64,000 bases of DNA from the NCBI GenBank assembly GCA_949317995.1, contig OX439050.1:50407777-50471776 (forward strand), in the 5' to 3' direction. The number at the start of each line of letters is the position of its first letter. Position 1 is the stretch's first letter. The notes beneath the pieces are model-generated. The model searched no databases and was not told where the DNA came from. It saw only the letters and a list, made by a program, of their open reading frames with translations. Source of the DNA: Acholoe squamosa (Eukaryota > Annelida > Polychaeta > Phyllodocida > Polynoidae). The translations under genes and the position numbers were made by a program. Below, in pieces: positions 11,901 to 21,900 of the stretch.

Positions 11901-14900
11901 GTGTTGGAGATCTGTCACTACTCACACTGCCATAGAGAATGTACTGCGGCAATTTGCCACCCTGTATAAAATCTTAATTTTCTCTGAGTCCTGTAGCTTG
12001 ATCAAAAATTTCTTTTCACCACTAATAGTAGAGATAGATGAGATTATGCGAAACTAAAAATGATTTATGTCAGATTTACATAAATGTTGAAAATATCATG
12101 TGGAAGTGGAAGAATGTGCCATGGCCCATGTGGGATCAGCATGGTGAGTCACTGAGTGTGTGGCAAGCCACACTCAAGGAAATGTAGCGACCTACTACCC
12201 TGTATAAAATCCTGATTTTCTCTGAATTCTGTACCTCAATAAAAAATTCCTTTTCACCACTAATAGTACAGATGTAGGGGAATGTGTGGAACTAAGTCTA
12301 AGAATTATTTATGTCTAAATTATATTAATGTTGAAAATATTGTGTGGAAGTGGAAGGATGGGCTGTGCAAGATGTGAAAGTTAGTGGCTAGTTTCCTGAG
12401 GCAATCTACTACCCTTTAGAAAATTCCGATTTTCTCCCAATTCTTTTGGCAAGTTTTGCTTCATCAAAAAAGTCCTTTTCACCAGTACAGTAGAGTCTAG
12501 AGAGGTAGGGGAATATGCGAAACTAAGAATTATTATTAAAGGTCTAATTTATATAAATGTTAAAATATTATGTGGGAGTGGGAGTATTATCTGCTTCCCC
12601 TTAGACTTCAGTGAGTGTGCTAGCTATTGTTTACACTTGGGATCTCCACCAGGGCCGCCGAGGGTGTGAATATGGCAGTGGGGCCGTTGTTCAGCTTTCA
12701 GTGGATCCAGGATACACAAGGAATAGTGGTTCCAGGATCCACAATGGACTGACCAATCAGAAGCCAGCATCTGCTCAGCAGATGCATCTGCTGCTGTCCA
12801 AGATGGTGGATGTTTTTGTTAGCCAATTCTTGTCCATTCAATGCACAAATCACTTGATTACTCATGCTCTATGGAAAATTAGAGGTTGTTATTTGAGAAA
12901 ATGAATGGGATATGACCAAACATAATAAAACATAAAGCTTCACTATTGGCATTGCATCTGGGCTTGCCCTCATACTATAGACCCCCCCTGTATCTTCCTT
13001 GGAGTTGGACTTGGGATTTTTCAGGCTGCGCCGCCCCACATGAGTTGAAGATGGACGAGGGGGGTGATCATTTATTAACAATGGGGGAGGGGGTTGAGGG
13101 GGTCGAAAGATTTGCTGCCCCTTTGAGAAAATACAGGTGGGGTGGACTAAATTCTTTCAGCCCTGCTACTAATTGGAGGGGGTGTGTGTCTGCTCTTGGT
13201 TTTCAGCTTCTCCATGGCAGGGGAGGGGGGCAAAAATAATTTTCTGGTTCTGATTTTTTTTTTCTAATAAAAAAAAAAAAAATTTTCTGCCCAAAAGGAT
13301 CTGCATCTGTATCGAGGATCCACAAGGGTCTGCTTCTGTATCCAGGAGCCACAATAGACTCCTTCTGTATCCAGGATCCACAATATAGACTGCTTCTGTA
13401 TCCAGGATCCACAATAGACTCCTTCTGTATCCAGGATCCACAATAGACTGCTTCTGTATCCAGGATCCAGAATAGACTGCTTCTGTATCCAGGATCCACA
13501 ATATAGACTCCTTCTGTATCCAGGATCCACAATAGACTCCTTCTGTATCCAGGATCCACAATAGACTGCTTCTGTATCCAGCATCCACAATGGACTGCTT
13601 CTGTATCCAGGATCCACAATAGACTGCTTCTGTATCCAGGATCCACAAGGAGCTCCTTCTGTATCCAGGATCCACGCAGCACTCAGACCCAGGTCTCCGG
13701 GTGTGATGAGTAGTATCTAAGACGGTCTCCTATAAATCACACCTTTTGAATTAAAGATTTTAATTTAAAGTTTGAATTCAAAAGGTGTGATTTATAGGAG
13801 ACCGTCTTAGATACTACTGTGATGGGGGAGTCTGGATGGCAGGTGGCAGCACCTGCTTCCGGGTTCGTATCCGTTACACCAGGGGGCCTTCCACTCGTCC
13901 GTCACACGTCACGTGACAGGTCTGAGTTTTGCTGGCTTTTCCCTTATATAAGGGCAGTTCCTACAGAAGTTCTCCAGTAGTGGTCCTACCACTGCTCAGC
14001 ACACTTCTACTGTTACCTACGGGTAACCGAATGCCATCCGGCATGTAGTCTCTATATGATCGTATGTAACTAAGATCAGAATAAACGTTTGGTTGCCTAC
14101 CCAGAAACTTCTTCTCTTTTCGTTATGATTTAACATCTAACCAAAAAGACGAACCACTACATAACGTTTTTTTGTTGACTATGTCAGTTATTATATAGAT
14201 GCATAGAAATCAGGAATATGTTTTTTTTCTGGGAGTCTATTGTGGATCCTGGATACAGAAGCAGTCTATTGTGGATCCTGGATACAGAAGGGAGATCCTT
14301 GTGGATCCTGGATACAGAAGGAGTCGCTTGTGGATCCTGGATACAGAAGGAGTCTATTGTGGATCCTGGATACAGAAGCAGTCTATTGTGGATCCTGGAT
14401 ACAGAAGGGAGATCCTTGTGGATCCTGGATACAGAAGGAGTTGCTTGTGGATCCTGGATACAGAAGGAGTCTATTGTGGATCCTGGATACAGAAGCAGTC
14501 TATTGTGGATCCTGGATACAGAAGGGACCCCTCTTAGGGGGGGACAAAAAAAAATGTTGCCCTTTCTGAGCGAAAAAGCCCGCGTGCCACTAAAGAATAA
14601 AAGGGGGGAAGAAAAAATTTCATTTCCGTCCCTTATGCGGGGGTCGAAATTTTTTTCGACCCCCCATAAGGGACAAAAACCGCGCGCGACTGTCCCCTTT
14701 TAGCCTATAGTAACGTGCGGGTTTTCCGCTGAAAACAGGTGAAATTATTTTGACCCCCCATCAGAGGTGTTGAAAAAATTCTGCCCCCCATCAAACCCAC
14801 CAGCCCTCCCCCACCCTGTTGTTAAAAAATGAGCACTCCCTAATGTGGATCCTAGATAGGCCTACAGAAGCAGTCCTTGCATTGTGTATCCTGGATACAG

Positions 14901-15460
14901 AAGCAGTCCATTTGTTGGTAAACATCCCAGTGCCCAAAACAGCTAAGTCCAGTATGGACAGTGATGCTTAGAGAGTAAATCATAGTAAAATTTTTCTGAC
15001 TTTCCAATGAAACTGCATTCTTGAATATATATAAGCTCAAAGATGATGTTGCTGCTTTTAATTGTACTTCATCTATCATAAACTAGCAGATATCTGTGAT
15101 AAAATAAGCTGAACTGAGTGGCCAAGACATCCACCATCTTGAAAGTAGCAGATGCATCTGCTGAGCAGGTGCTTGCTCCTGATTGGTCAATCCCTTGTGT
15201 ATCCCGGGTACACTATTCCTTGTGGATCCTGGATGCCCAGAAAGCTGAACAACGGCCCCACTGCGTGAATATGCATATGCTGAAAAATGGCTGTAGTGAA
15301 AAGAAAACTGGGCGATAATATGGTCATTTGACGGGAATGAATTCCAAACTTACCAGTAATATGTGACTAAACATTTCGTACATTGGATAAAGGCTGGCTT
15401 TTGACAAAGTTCGCATACGAGGTTTACTCCTTTGGGATTTGCAAGTGGATTGAGAGTCAT
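5841..15460 (-). CDS. ZMYND12: ZMYND12: MYND zinc-finger / TPR protein, 8 coding exons, 366 aa
   Basis: CDS join on the minus strand: 15460-15354, 11055-10914, 10641-10470, 10239-10070, 9831-9709, 9375-9255, 6564-6419, 5960-5841. Every junction keeps frame, and the total of 1101 bp encodes 366 residues, close to the 365 of human ZMYND12. Residues 16-52 form the MYND finger (Cys16, Cys19, Cys27, Cys30, Cys36, His40, His48, Cys52), which requires the exon 1/2 splice to complete Cys36. Motifs typical of ZMYND12 follow: IHEKICQLL, SLRFAIEVHG, QAQWTVLK, GTDDIRTSGGYFH and DEAQEAEAI. Residues from about 85 to 320 are helical, TPR-like repeats. The start ATG at 15460 is preferred over an upstream in-frame ATG at 15544 because it fits the vertebrate N-terminus. 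The vertebrate protein is linked to cilia and sperm flagella; that role here is inferred by homology. The gene is divergent from TAF10 across a 461 bp gap. Confidence 0.93.
6419..6564 (-). CDS. ZMYND12: ZMYND12 coding exon 7
   Basis: Residues 279-327. It contains DEAQEAEAI and ALGMLYYVLHDIEN. Acceptor TTCTCCCACCAG, donor AGAAT^GTAAGT. Confidence 0.92.
6600..6945. repeat. relics of the ATGCATTAATGCATCATG repeat family in ZMYND12 intron 6
   Basis: The words GATGCATTAATGCAT, GCATCATG and CACTGG(C/T)GAG recur many times here and again at 6130-6260, 7130-7170 and 7630-7790. They match the ends of the better preserved elements at 24491-24750 and 33633-33860. No ORF of interest is present. Confidence 0.5.
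7387..7641. mobile_element. degenerate foldback element (AGGGAGTG family)
   Basis: A left end with TTTTTAACAACAATGGGAGG faces a right end with ATGACCACTCCCTTAG. Between them lie G and C runs and the words TGCGACTACAG and AATAAAAGGAG shared with the 14530-14841 and 47705-48015 copies. Confidence 0.45.
7984..8458. mobile_element. decayed GCGTATAAGGCGC element interrupted by a second element
   Basis: Left remnant TACCGCGTATAAGGTGC and right remnant GTATAAGACGCGCC with GGAGATAACGG are diverged ends of the TACCGTAATCTCCCGCG family. The body is split by the insertion at 8031-8283. Confidence 0.45.
8031..8283. mobile_element. nested MITE with CAGGGTTCCCAC ends and TGAGT target duplication
   Basis: It begins CAGGGTTCCCAC and ends GTGGGAACCCTG, a perfect 12 bp inverted repeat. 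TGAGT occurs directly before (8026-8030) and after (8284-8288), consistent with a 5 bp target duplication. The interior repeats AACTGACTTTTA words and has no coding potential. Confidence 0.7.
8499..8664. mobile_element. foldback element, AGGGAGTGATCATTTTTTAA family
   Basis: Near-perfect arms of about 35 bp (AGGGAGTGATCATTTTTTAA, then CAAC and a G run) face each other around a short centre. It is one of at least four well-preserved copies in the window. Confidence 0.75.
9255..9375 (-). CDS. ZMYND12: ZMYND12 coding exon 6
   Basis: Residues 239-278 plus one base. It opens VTDIWHEHL and ends in an acidic linker rich in Glu and Asp that is less conserved. Acceptor TTGGCAG, donor GGCTAG^GTAAAA. 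It links in frame to DEAQEAEAI of exon 7. Confidence 0.85.
9709..9831 (-). CDS. ZMYND12: ZMYND12 coding exon 5
   Basis: Residues 198-238, containing GTDDIRTSGGYFHMANVFF. Acceptor ATATTACAG, donor GAGCGG^GTAGGT, phase 0 at both ends. Confidence 0.92.
10070..10239 (-). CDS. ZMYND12: ZMYND12 coding exon 4
   Basis: Residues 141-197, including QAQWTVLK and NLGLLYAAKGDYDEA. The donor GATGAT^GTAAAT is weak, but it is the only position that keeps frame with exon 5 and agrees with the family at this point. Confidence 0.88.
10470..10641 (-). CDS. ZMYND12: ZMYND12 coding exon 3
   Basis: Acceptor ATTTTTCAG, donor ATAG^GTGAGT. It encodes residues 84-140, including IELTRTTGQKLLFEG, a strongly conserved first TPR-like helix pair. 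Confidence 0.93.
10914..11055 (-). CDS. ZMYND12: ZMYND12 coding exon 2
   Basis: The acceptor follows a T-rich tract ending in TTATTAG. The exon completes Cys36 and supplies His40, His48 and Cys52 of the MYND finger. The donor is GACAG^GTGAGT, phase 0. Confidence 0.92.
11396..11640. mobile_element. degenerate foldback in ZMYND12 intron 1
   Basis: GTTTTCAGGTAACGAA on the left faces GTTACCTGAACACAAC on the right, with CCCTAA(G/T)TTT words inside. It resembles the inner element at 31584-31932 (TTTCCGG...CCGGAAA with TTTTGACC). Confidence 0.4.
11950..12590. repeat. three diverged tandem copies of a unit of about 225 bp
   Basis: Each copy opens with CTACCCT(G/T)TA, then a pyrimidine-rich TTTTCTC stretch, CCTTTTCACCA, a purine part with GCGAAACTAA and an AAATGTTGAAAATAT end. 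Copy starts lie near 11955, 12193 and 12410. No reading frame is conserved between the copies. Confidence 0.65.
13305..13676. repeat. tandem array, 29-31 bp unit, left arm
   Basis: About 13 copies of CTTCTGTATCCAGGATCCAC followed by AATAGACT(C/G). It forms the inner left arm of the foldback. Confidence 0.9.
13702..14161 (+). mobile_element. LTR interrupted by a palindromic MITE
   Basis: TGTGATG at the left and CCACTACA at the right give TG...CA ends. The body contains a TATATAAG box (13945) and AATAAA (14080). Without the insertion at 13709-13818 and one copy of the duplicated GTGATG it would be about 344 bp. The ACTACA end is shared with the LTR at 3532-3896. No target duplication is visible. 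Confidence 0.6.
13709..13818. mobile_element. 110-bp palindromic MITE with GTGATG target duplication
   Basis: Arms of about 45 bp, beginning AGTAGTATCTAAGACGGTCT and mirrored at the right end, flank a spacer of about 20 bp. GTGATG occurs immediately on both sides (13703-13708 and 13819-13824), which places the insertion 7 bp inside the LTR. Confidence 0.8.
14232..14527. repeat. tandem array, 29-31 bp unit, right arm
   Basis: About 10 copies of GTGGATCCTGGATACAGAAG plus variable joints. It is the reverse complement of the array at 13305-13676. Confidence 0.9.
14530..14841. mobile_element. AGGGAGTG-family foldback, left end lost
   Basis: The right end GTTGTTAAAAAATGAGCACT with CCCT is intact. 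The interior has the TAGCCTATAGTAACGTGCGG segment shared with 47705-48015 and 53735-54067. The left end is replaced by the tandem array. Confidence 0.55.
15354..15460 (-). CDS. ZMYND12: ZMYND12 coding exon 1
   Basis: Residues 1-35 plus two bases of Cys36. It carries the first four zinc ligands of the MYND finger. The donor is TACTG^GTAAGT; reading through it would give a stop at once. Confidence 0.92.
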
Positions 15461-15921
15461 TTTAACGGTAAATCCAGGAGGTACAATATGATTTTTGACG
15501 CACGGAAAAAGTTTGTTTAGGTTGTTGCTACATGGTATGCGCATGCGCTGTTTTTTTGGTGCTTCCTTTAGCTGTCAGATGGCGCGCCAAAATCAAGAAC
15601 GTTCCCCTTGTTTTCTGACGAATTGAGGCATATTTTGTGATTTCCCTGCGAATGCAGATTACCCCTTACGTCCTTAACACAGTCGTCGATAGATACCATA
15701 CGAGAAACATCGGTGAAACCTTCTATTTGGTGCATTTCTGAGGTAAATTTGTGGCGCTACCTATCAACAAGAATATTCAACTCGAGAAGACGACGGCGCT
15801 GATTGGGTCGTGGTATCATCCAATTAAACCCTACGGCTCTTTTGACCTAGATTTCGGGCGCCATCTTGGGCAAGGAGAGTCGCTGCTCCGAGAAAGGAGG
15901 AGACAAATACAGTGAAAAATC
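15461..15921. promoter_or_regulatory. divergent ZMYND12 / TAF10 promoter
   Basis: Only 461 bp separate the two start codons, which face away from each other. There are inverted CCAAT boxes (GATTGGG near 15801 and CCAAT near 15820). On the TAF10 side is GCCATCTTG (15860-15868), a YY1-type element often found at the start sites of housekeeping genes. No TATA box is seen at a suitable position. Confidence 0.6.
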
Positions 15922-15937
15922 ATGTCTTCTAACGAAA
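15922..15937 (+). CDS. TAF10: TAF10 coding exon 1 (16 bp)
   Basis: ATG TCT TCT AAC GAA A followed by GTAAGT. It supplies five residues plus one base, matching the phase of the acceptor at 36952. The position just behind the YY1-type site fits a 5' exon. An unseen extra exon between it and exon 2 remains possible. Confidence 0.65.
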
Positions 15938-18900
15938 GTAAGTTCCTGAACCGGTTCTAAATAGTGCATTTTAACACAAAATTTCATCTAAAAACCGTAC
16001 TTAGAGTTTATACCAGCATATTCATGCGAGATCACTCTGTAAACATTGGAACAATGGGTTCATCATCTGACAAGGAGAGTGCGTGGCTTCATCATGATCA
16101 TCATTCACAATCACATCACTCAGTCATCACACTGATTTCAGACAACTGGGCAACACCGATGCAATAATTACATTCTGTGATGTGTTGAAGGGTTTGGGAC
16201 ATCACACGAACATATAGACTCAAAAAGTGGAAGGTGTATGATCTGTAGAGGTGGGTAACAGAACTTCTCGATACGAAAACAACTCTAGAGTAGAGAGCAA
16301 GAAGAATAGATTTTAATTCCACTGAGTCTGTGTATTCCATTTTGTCAGGAGTCTCTCTCAGACTTAGCCTTTGGTTCAAGTGAGAGCTGCACTGGTGTGT
16401 CTTGTCTATTCAGTGAGAGTGACTCAGCCCTTTATTGGTCATCTAATAAGATTAGAAATCACTCCATCACTGGGCTCAGGCTCTTTGGCACTTTGCTGTG
16501 ATCTTATGTTTCATTTTTTGCAGTGTGAAAAGAACTAAATGAAAAAGGTTACACTGTAGAATTTCCTTCTTGACTTGAATTTGATGCCTTGAAGGCTTGA
16601 CGGCTTATGAGGAGAGAGAATCTCAACCTCAGGTTATTACAGAAACTAAGAATTTATGTTCCTAAGCTAAATGTTCGTTATGAGTATCAGTTTAAATATT
16701 GATGTATATGATTGGCATCAGGGACTATAAAAGCATGTGTGATTTTGCATAATTTATAGATTACAAACAAGCAACATGTCCATGAAGCTGTAGTATGGCA
16801 CCCTCCCCCTCACTTGCCCATCATCCTGACCAGACTCTTTCTACTCTATTCGTAGGTAACCACCAGTGATCTAACAACTTGTTTGGCCTATTTGTGACTC
16901 TAGTCACCAAAAGCTAGGCTTTCAAGCCGTATTCGTGGAAGTGAGAAGTCTCAGCAGAGTGGGTGCATTGGTCCTATCGAAATCATGGAGAATACTATTA
17001 TCAACCCGGCGGATAACTTGGACGCAACTGAATTGCCCCCCAACAACCTAGTACTGTTTGTGCGAGCCGGAAAAGATGGCGAGAGTCTGGGAGGGTGCCC
17101 CTTCTGTCAGCGAATGTTCATGTTGCTCTTAATCAAGACAAAAGATGAGGATATTGTCTTCACTGTGAAGACTGTCAATATGGCAAAAGCACCACTGGAC
17201 TTTAAGAAGATTGCCAGCCGCCTGCCTGTCATAATGCACGGGAAAGAGATTATTTCTGATCCGGATGAGATGATTCAATATGTTGATGAGCACTTCCCAG
17301 ACCCCCCCATGGCCTACGACAGCGTGAAAGCTGCTACCGCTTGCCAAGATGTCTTCTCCAAGTTCTCCTTCTTCATAAAGGATGTTTCCCACTCTGCTAC
17401 CCCGCTGCTGGCTGAGCTACAGAAGTTAAACAATTACCTGGACCAGTCACCACACCTCTTCTTAACTCGCGACTACCCTGACCATCTTGACTGTATCATG
17501 CTCCCCAAACTCCAACATATCAGAGTTGTCGCCAAAGCCTTCAAAGACTTTGACATCCCGGACAATCTTAAAGGATTCTGGCGGTATATGGGGAATGCCT
17601 ACTCCTTCCCTGTGTTCAAGAAAACCTGCCCATCTGACCAGGAGATAGTATATCACTGGCAGAGTAAGCCAGAATTACCTCGACTATCAAAGGACAAGCA
17701 GAGATTATATGCACCTGAGACACCAAGCCGGTTTTCACATATGGTGCCTGAAACATCTTGAAGTTGAGATTGTTAGTCGGAGAGCCCATGCGGGGTCATT
17801 TAATTGCCCATTTCCTTCTGGATCCATCAGAGTTAATTACACCCAATTTGTCGCATGAATAATCGGACAGCTGGACGGTCTCTGTGCCTAGCTGTGCCTG
17901 ACACTGGCTTTACCTCTACTCTTACCATGGCGACATCACCACTAGCTTACCCATATAAAAAGTCGATGATAAATGGGTAAAATGATAATAACATGTTAGT
18001 ATGGACGCTACAGGATCTACACTTTTAAATCTTTATGTATCACATAATCCATGATATATGTTCATGGTTGTTAAAAAAAAAAGCCTAAGTGGTTTTAGAT
18101 ACAAAGGACTTTTGAGCTACTTGTACATACAATTATTATGTTGTACAAGGCTACGAGGGTTAGTTGCTTACAGGACATCTATTTGGATCTGATATATCTT
18201 GCCTCGACATACCTTTACAAATGCCAAAGGATGTTTCATGGAGTATTGATTAGAAAATTAGCGTATCACAAGCTTTGTTACCCCCAGATTTCTTGCTGAG
18301 CGACTGATGGCATTGTATGACTGTGATCGCAAGCTTTACACTGATTTCTAAAGAAATCACACTTTGAACAGGAATCCATCAGTTAGGACCGAGAATGCCG
18401 AGTGCCATCAGGTCACTCTACTCTGTATATTGCTTCGGGTTTCACGGATCAGCCTGTATGTTAAACACAAGCAAGAAGCTTGATCTTTTCAATTTCTCTG
18501 ATAGGAGATAATTTGATGAATATTAAGTTTGCCCATAGCAATACTTAAGATGGAAATCCACCACTGTTTGTGTGGGGGAAGCCTTAACAAGGGGCATGAA
18601 TGTGTGTAGGAGGCGATGCCTTGGGAAGGGACGGGGGGGACAAGCAGTGGGTAGACCACCGGCATGACAGGCTTGTTGTAGAAGCATCGGAACACGTTGA
18701 CATCATTCCTCCAGTGCGCAATCCCTGACCGCCACAGTCTGTCGTCGCCAACACAGCTGTTGCCGAGACATGGATCCGGTTACCTTAGCAACATGTCACC
18801 AGTAGCCCAATCACTGTCAAGGTTTAACAGCAGAGGAACATAGGCGGAGTATTCTAGTTATTACCACTTTTGTGGACATCATCAAAAAAGGAAAAGTGGA

Positions 18901-21900
18901 AGATAACGTAAAACAAAGTTTTTTTTCTTCTTTTTTTATGATAGAACAAAGCTATGACATTCAAAGTTAAACAAGAAAGGCATTTTTCTGTTCACGCTTT
19001 CAGTGTGAACTTTTTTTTTGTAATCTGATGCGTTGTCTTTTAAAAAATTGATCTCTGAACAGCCGAGAAGAACAAAGGTTGTCAGTATGTTGTGTTGCAG
19101 TATATACATTATTCATTATCTAGCATTATATCAGAAACAAAAAAAAATGACCTTTTTGGTTGCCCATTGGTGCATAATTGATTTTCAAGAGGAGTTGTGG
19201 TACTTTTATTTACATGTGTAGGTATTGCCTATTTGTGTGATATAAAGATGCATGCTTTAATGTTTGGTAGCTATATATACCCATATGTTCACACGCCCCT
19301 TCCATTATGTAGAGTAGATCCTGATCTCTTCTTGTATCTATATTTCCATGTCTTACCTACAACTTCCAAATAGCATTGATTCAAACCAGTATTTTGCTTG
19401 ATTTCACTTTACTTCACATTGTTTTAAGATGAAATCTTTTGCTGTTAGATCTAAATCAAGTTGGACTCATTTGAACAGTCCTGTTGATACTAAACATATA
19501 TAAATGGTCACAACTAGATGTGGATCAACACGGTAAAAGGTACACCCACGTACACCCTCGCAGGCGTACCTTTTACCGTGTTGATCCACAGATGGATATA
19601 TTGGTCTTCCAATCAACCACTATACAGAGGTTCACAAGATTAATGTCATTGGAACCTACATTGAGGCACAACTATTTGGTATGTCATCCGGGTATTTTGT
19701 GGTCTATACTCTTCAAAATTCAAAAAGAAACCACAAAAGCGTGCGGGGTTTTACGACGATTTTAGTTGACAAAATACCATGTGCAAAGAGGAAAAGAAAT
19801 TGGTTCTTTGAACCCGAGCTTACTTTCTTTTCGTTCAACTCAAATTTTTCCTGACGCTTTAAAAATTTTTCTAACCTGAAACACAATTTCTTTCTCAAAT
19901 CCTTTCTTATATATCTGAGTTTGTTGAATCTCAATACTCTACAAACCTAGCGCCGAAAGATCTGATTATAGTATTGGGAAAAACGATTTACATACTTAGT
20001 TGTCATTAACCATTGGGGTGGTATATTTGGTGCATTTTATTATATTTATTGGCTTTATTTTCAGCTCATCTGCCTTGTAGTCATAAGTTATGTGTTAAAA
20101 TATAAAGAGTGTTTTAGGGCTTTTTAGCCTCGTGCTCCTCATATCAACTCGCAAAGGCGAGTTTTTAATTATCATCCCTTAATGTTGTATTTCCTTCCAG
20201 TTTTGTTAGTATCACATCGGTTCTTGGTGTCTTTTGAGTTGTCGATCTGATCATTTGGCAAACTACAGCTGTTGCTAGTTATAATAAGATACATTTTGTG
20301 TACAAAAATACTCTACAAGTATAACATATGTACACCAGTCTTGAGTTGAACAGTCTCAACACGCATATCCCTGCTTTTTGCTTAACTCTTGTCATGGAAG
20401 ATTTATATTCAATCCTGTAGGGACTAAATTATTAGCTCCTTGACTAAATTGAATAGTCTTTTTTTTTTTCTTTTTTTTTTTAACGTTCTGTATTAGTTAT
20501 ATTAGATGTAGATTACCCGGTAATTCAATTTCTAGTGTTCGGCCCTTTAATTTAAGCACGGCGTAATGATTCATGGTAATGTGTTCATCTGTCATGATAC
20601 GCGTATCATTCCGACAGATTTAATGGTTGACTATCATGGGGCATTATGTCGCCCTTAAGGGTTAAACTGATAAAAGGCTGGTATAGACAAAGTGGTAGCC
20701 TGTGTAAAATTCAACACAATCACCCGCTCATTGGTGCTAGGGTTATTTAATTTGAGTTTAATTCATCTTTATTTAATTTATATATATTTTGCAAGTTTAT
20801 GCCAAATTGTTTCCGTAGTTTAGACAATATGGGTGTAAACAATTATTTAGGTGACAACAACAAATGTAATGGTTGCTAATATCAAGGGTGTTCCAAAAAG
20901 CTAGGTTTGTGCCATCTGGAAAATTATGGATAAGTGCATATTTTGAAATAGGCAATTTTAGCGTCTTGTTTGTGCATTATTTGAAGCTCACTAGCCAGTA
21001 GAATTGACGTTTATATTGTGAAAATTGAAGGTTTCTCATCTTACGAGACATTGAAACTTGATTGTATTGCATCATTGCTTATGTGATAAGACTGTTCTGC
21101 ATAGATGCCTGATGATATTAAGGGAAGGAGTTATATATGACGATACATCCAGTATCTGAAGACGCGCCAAGTATTACATGCTATTATGAATATGAATCAA
21201 AGTACAGGCTTTCATACGATGGTCGCATCTTGTATTTCAGAATCCGTCTAGAAATGGGATATATATAAAAAATCGCAAATATTAATGAAGAAAAATGAAA
21301 GGAAAGCTATCTATGACTTTGCCTTAGCTTATGATGTGTATCTAGCCATAATTTGCATACCAAAATTTAGTCATGTAGAATATTGTCGAAAAAAAAATTA
21401 GAAATCTATGGTTATAGATTATAGTCAACATTGTATTTATTAGAAAGTTCTGAAATATGAGACTTCCATGACGCCTGTTTGTTTATGACAATAATAATTA
21501 CAAAGTTTGAAGAATTTGGATTGTTGTCATGGTTACTAAACTAAATGTGTATTATTACTCATAGTTTAGTACTTATCGCATACCTGCCGCTTCAAGGCGA
21601 AACTGACGGAGGCACATTGTACAAGAACACTGTTGCATGGTTTTGATGTATGATGGGAAATAAATATTTTTTTCGGAATGAGGAAATGAGTCTGGATGTC
21701 TTTATTTTAAGTAATTCTGAAAAAAACACACAACTTTTTGAGCTGATGAGAATACTTGCAAAGTCGCCCTGTAGCCTCTGTTTTGAGATGGGACTCACTG
21801 AAATATCCCAGTGACATTAGTAAATGAAGAATACCCCAGTTCAAATAGTATGAAACCCTGTCTATAAGCTATGGCTTACATACCATTTCAGAGGTATACT

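Larger units (their letters stand above)
12670..15276. mobile_element. large inverted repeat (foldback) with nested insertions
   Basis: The outer arm at 12670-12830 (with GTGGGGCCGTTGTTCAGCTT, GACCAATCAG and AAGATGGTGGATG) is the diverged reverse complement of 15118-15276. The inner arms are the two opposed tandem arrays at 13305-13676 and 14232-14527. The loop contains an LTR and a palindromic MITE, and AGGGAGTG-family remnants lie on both sides. The whole sits in ZMYND12 intron 1 and has no coding capacity. Confidence 0.7.

Noticed and set aside
13169-13682. Overlapping minus-strand ORFs of 117-168 aa
   Set aside because: They are translations of the 29-31 bp tandem array in three frames; the unit simply lacks stop codons.
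14199-14703. Plus-strand ORFs of 109-161 aa
   Set aside because: Same array in the opposite arm; repeat-driven open frames only.
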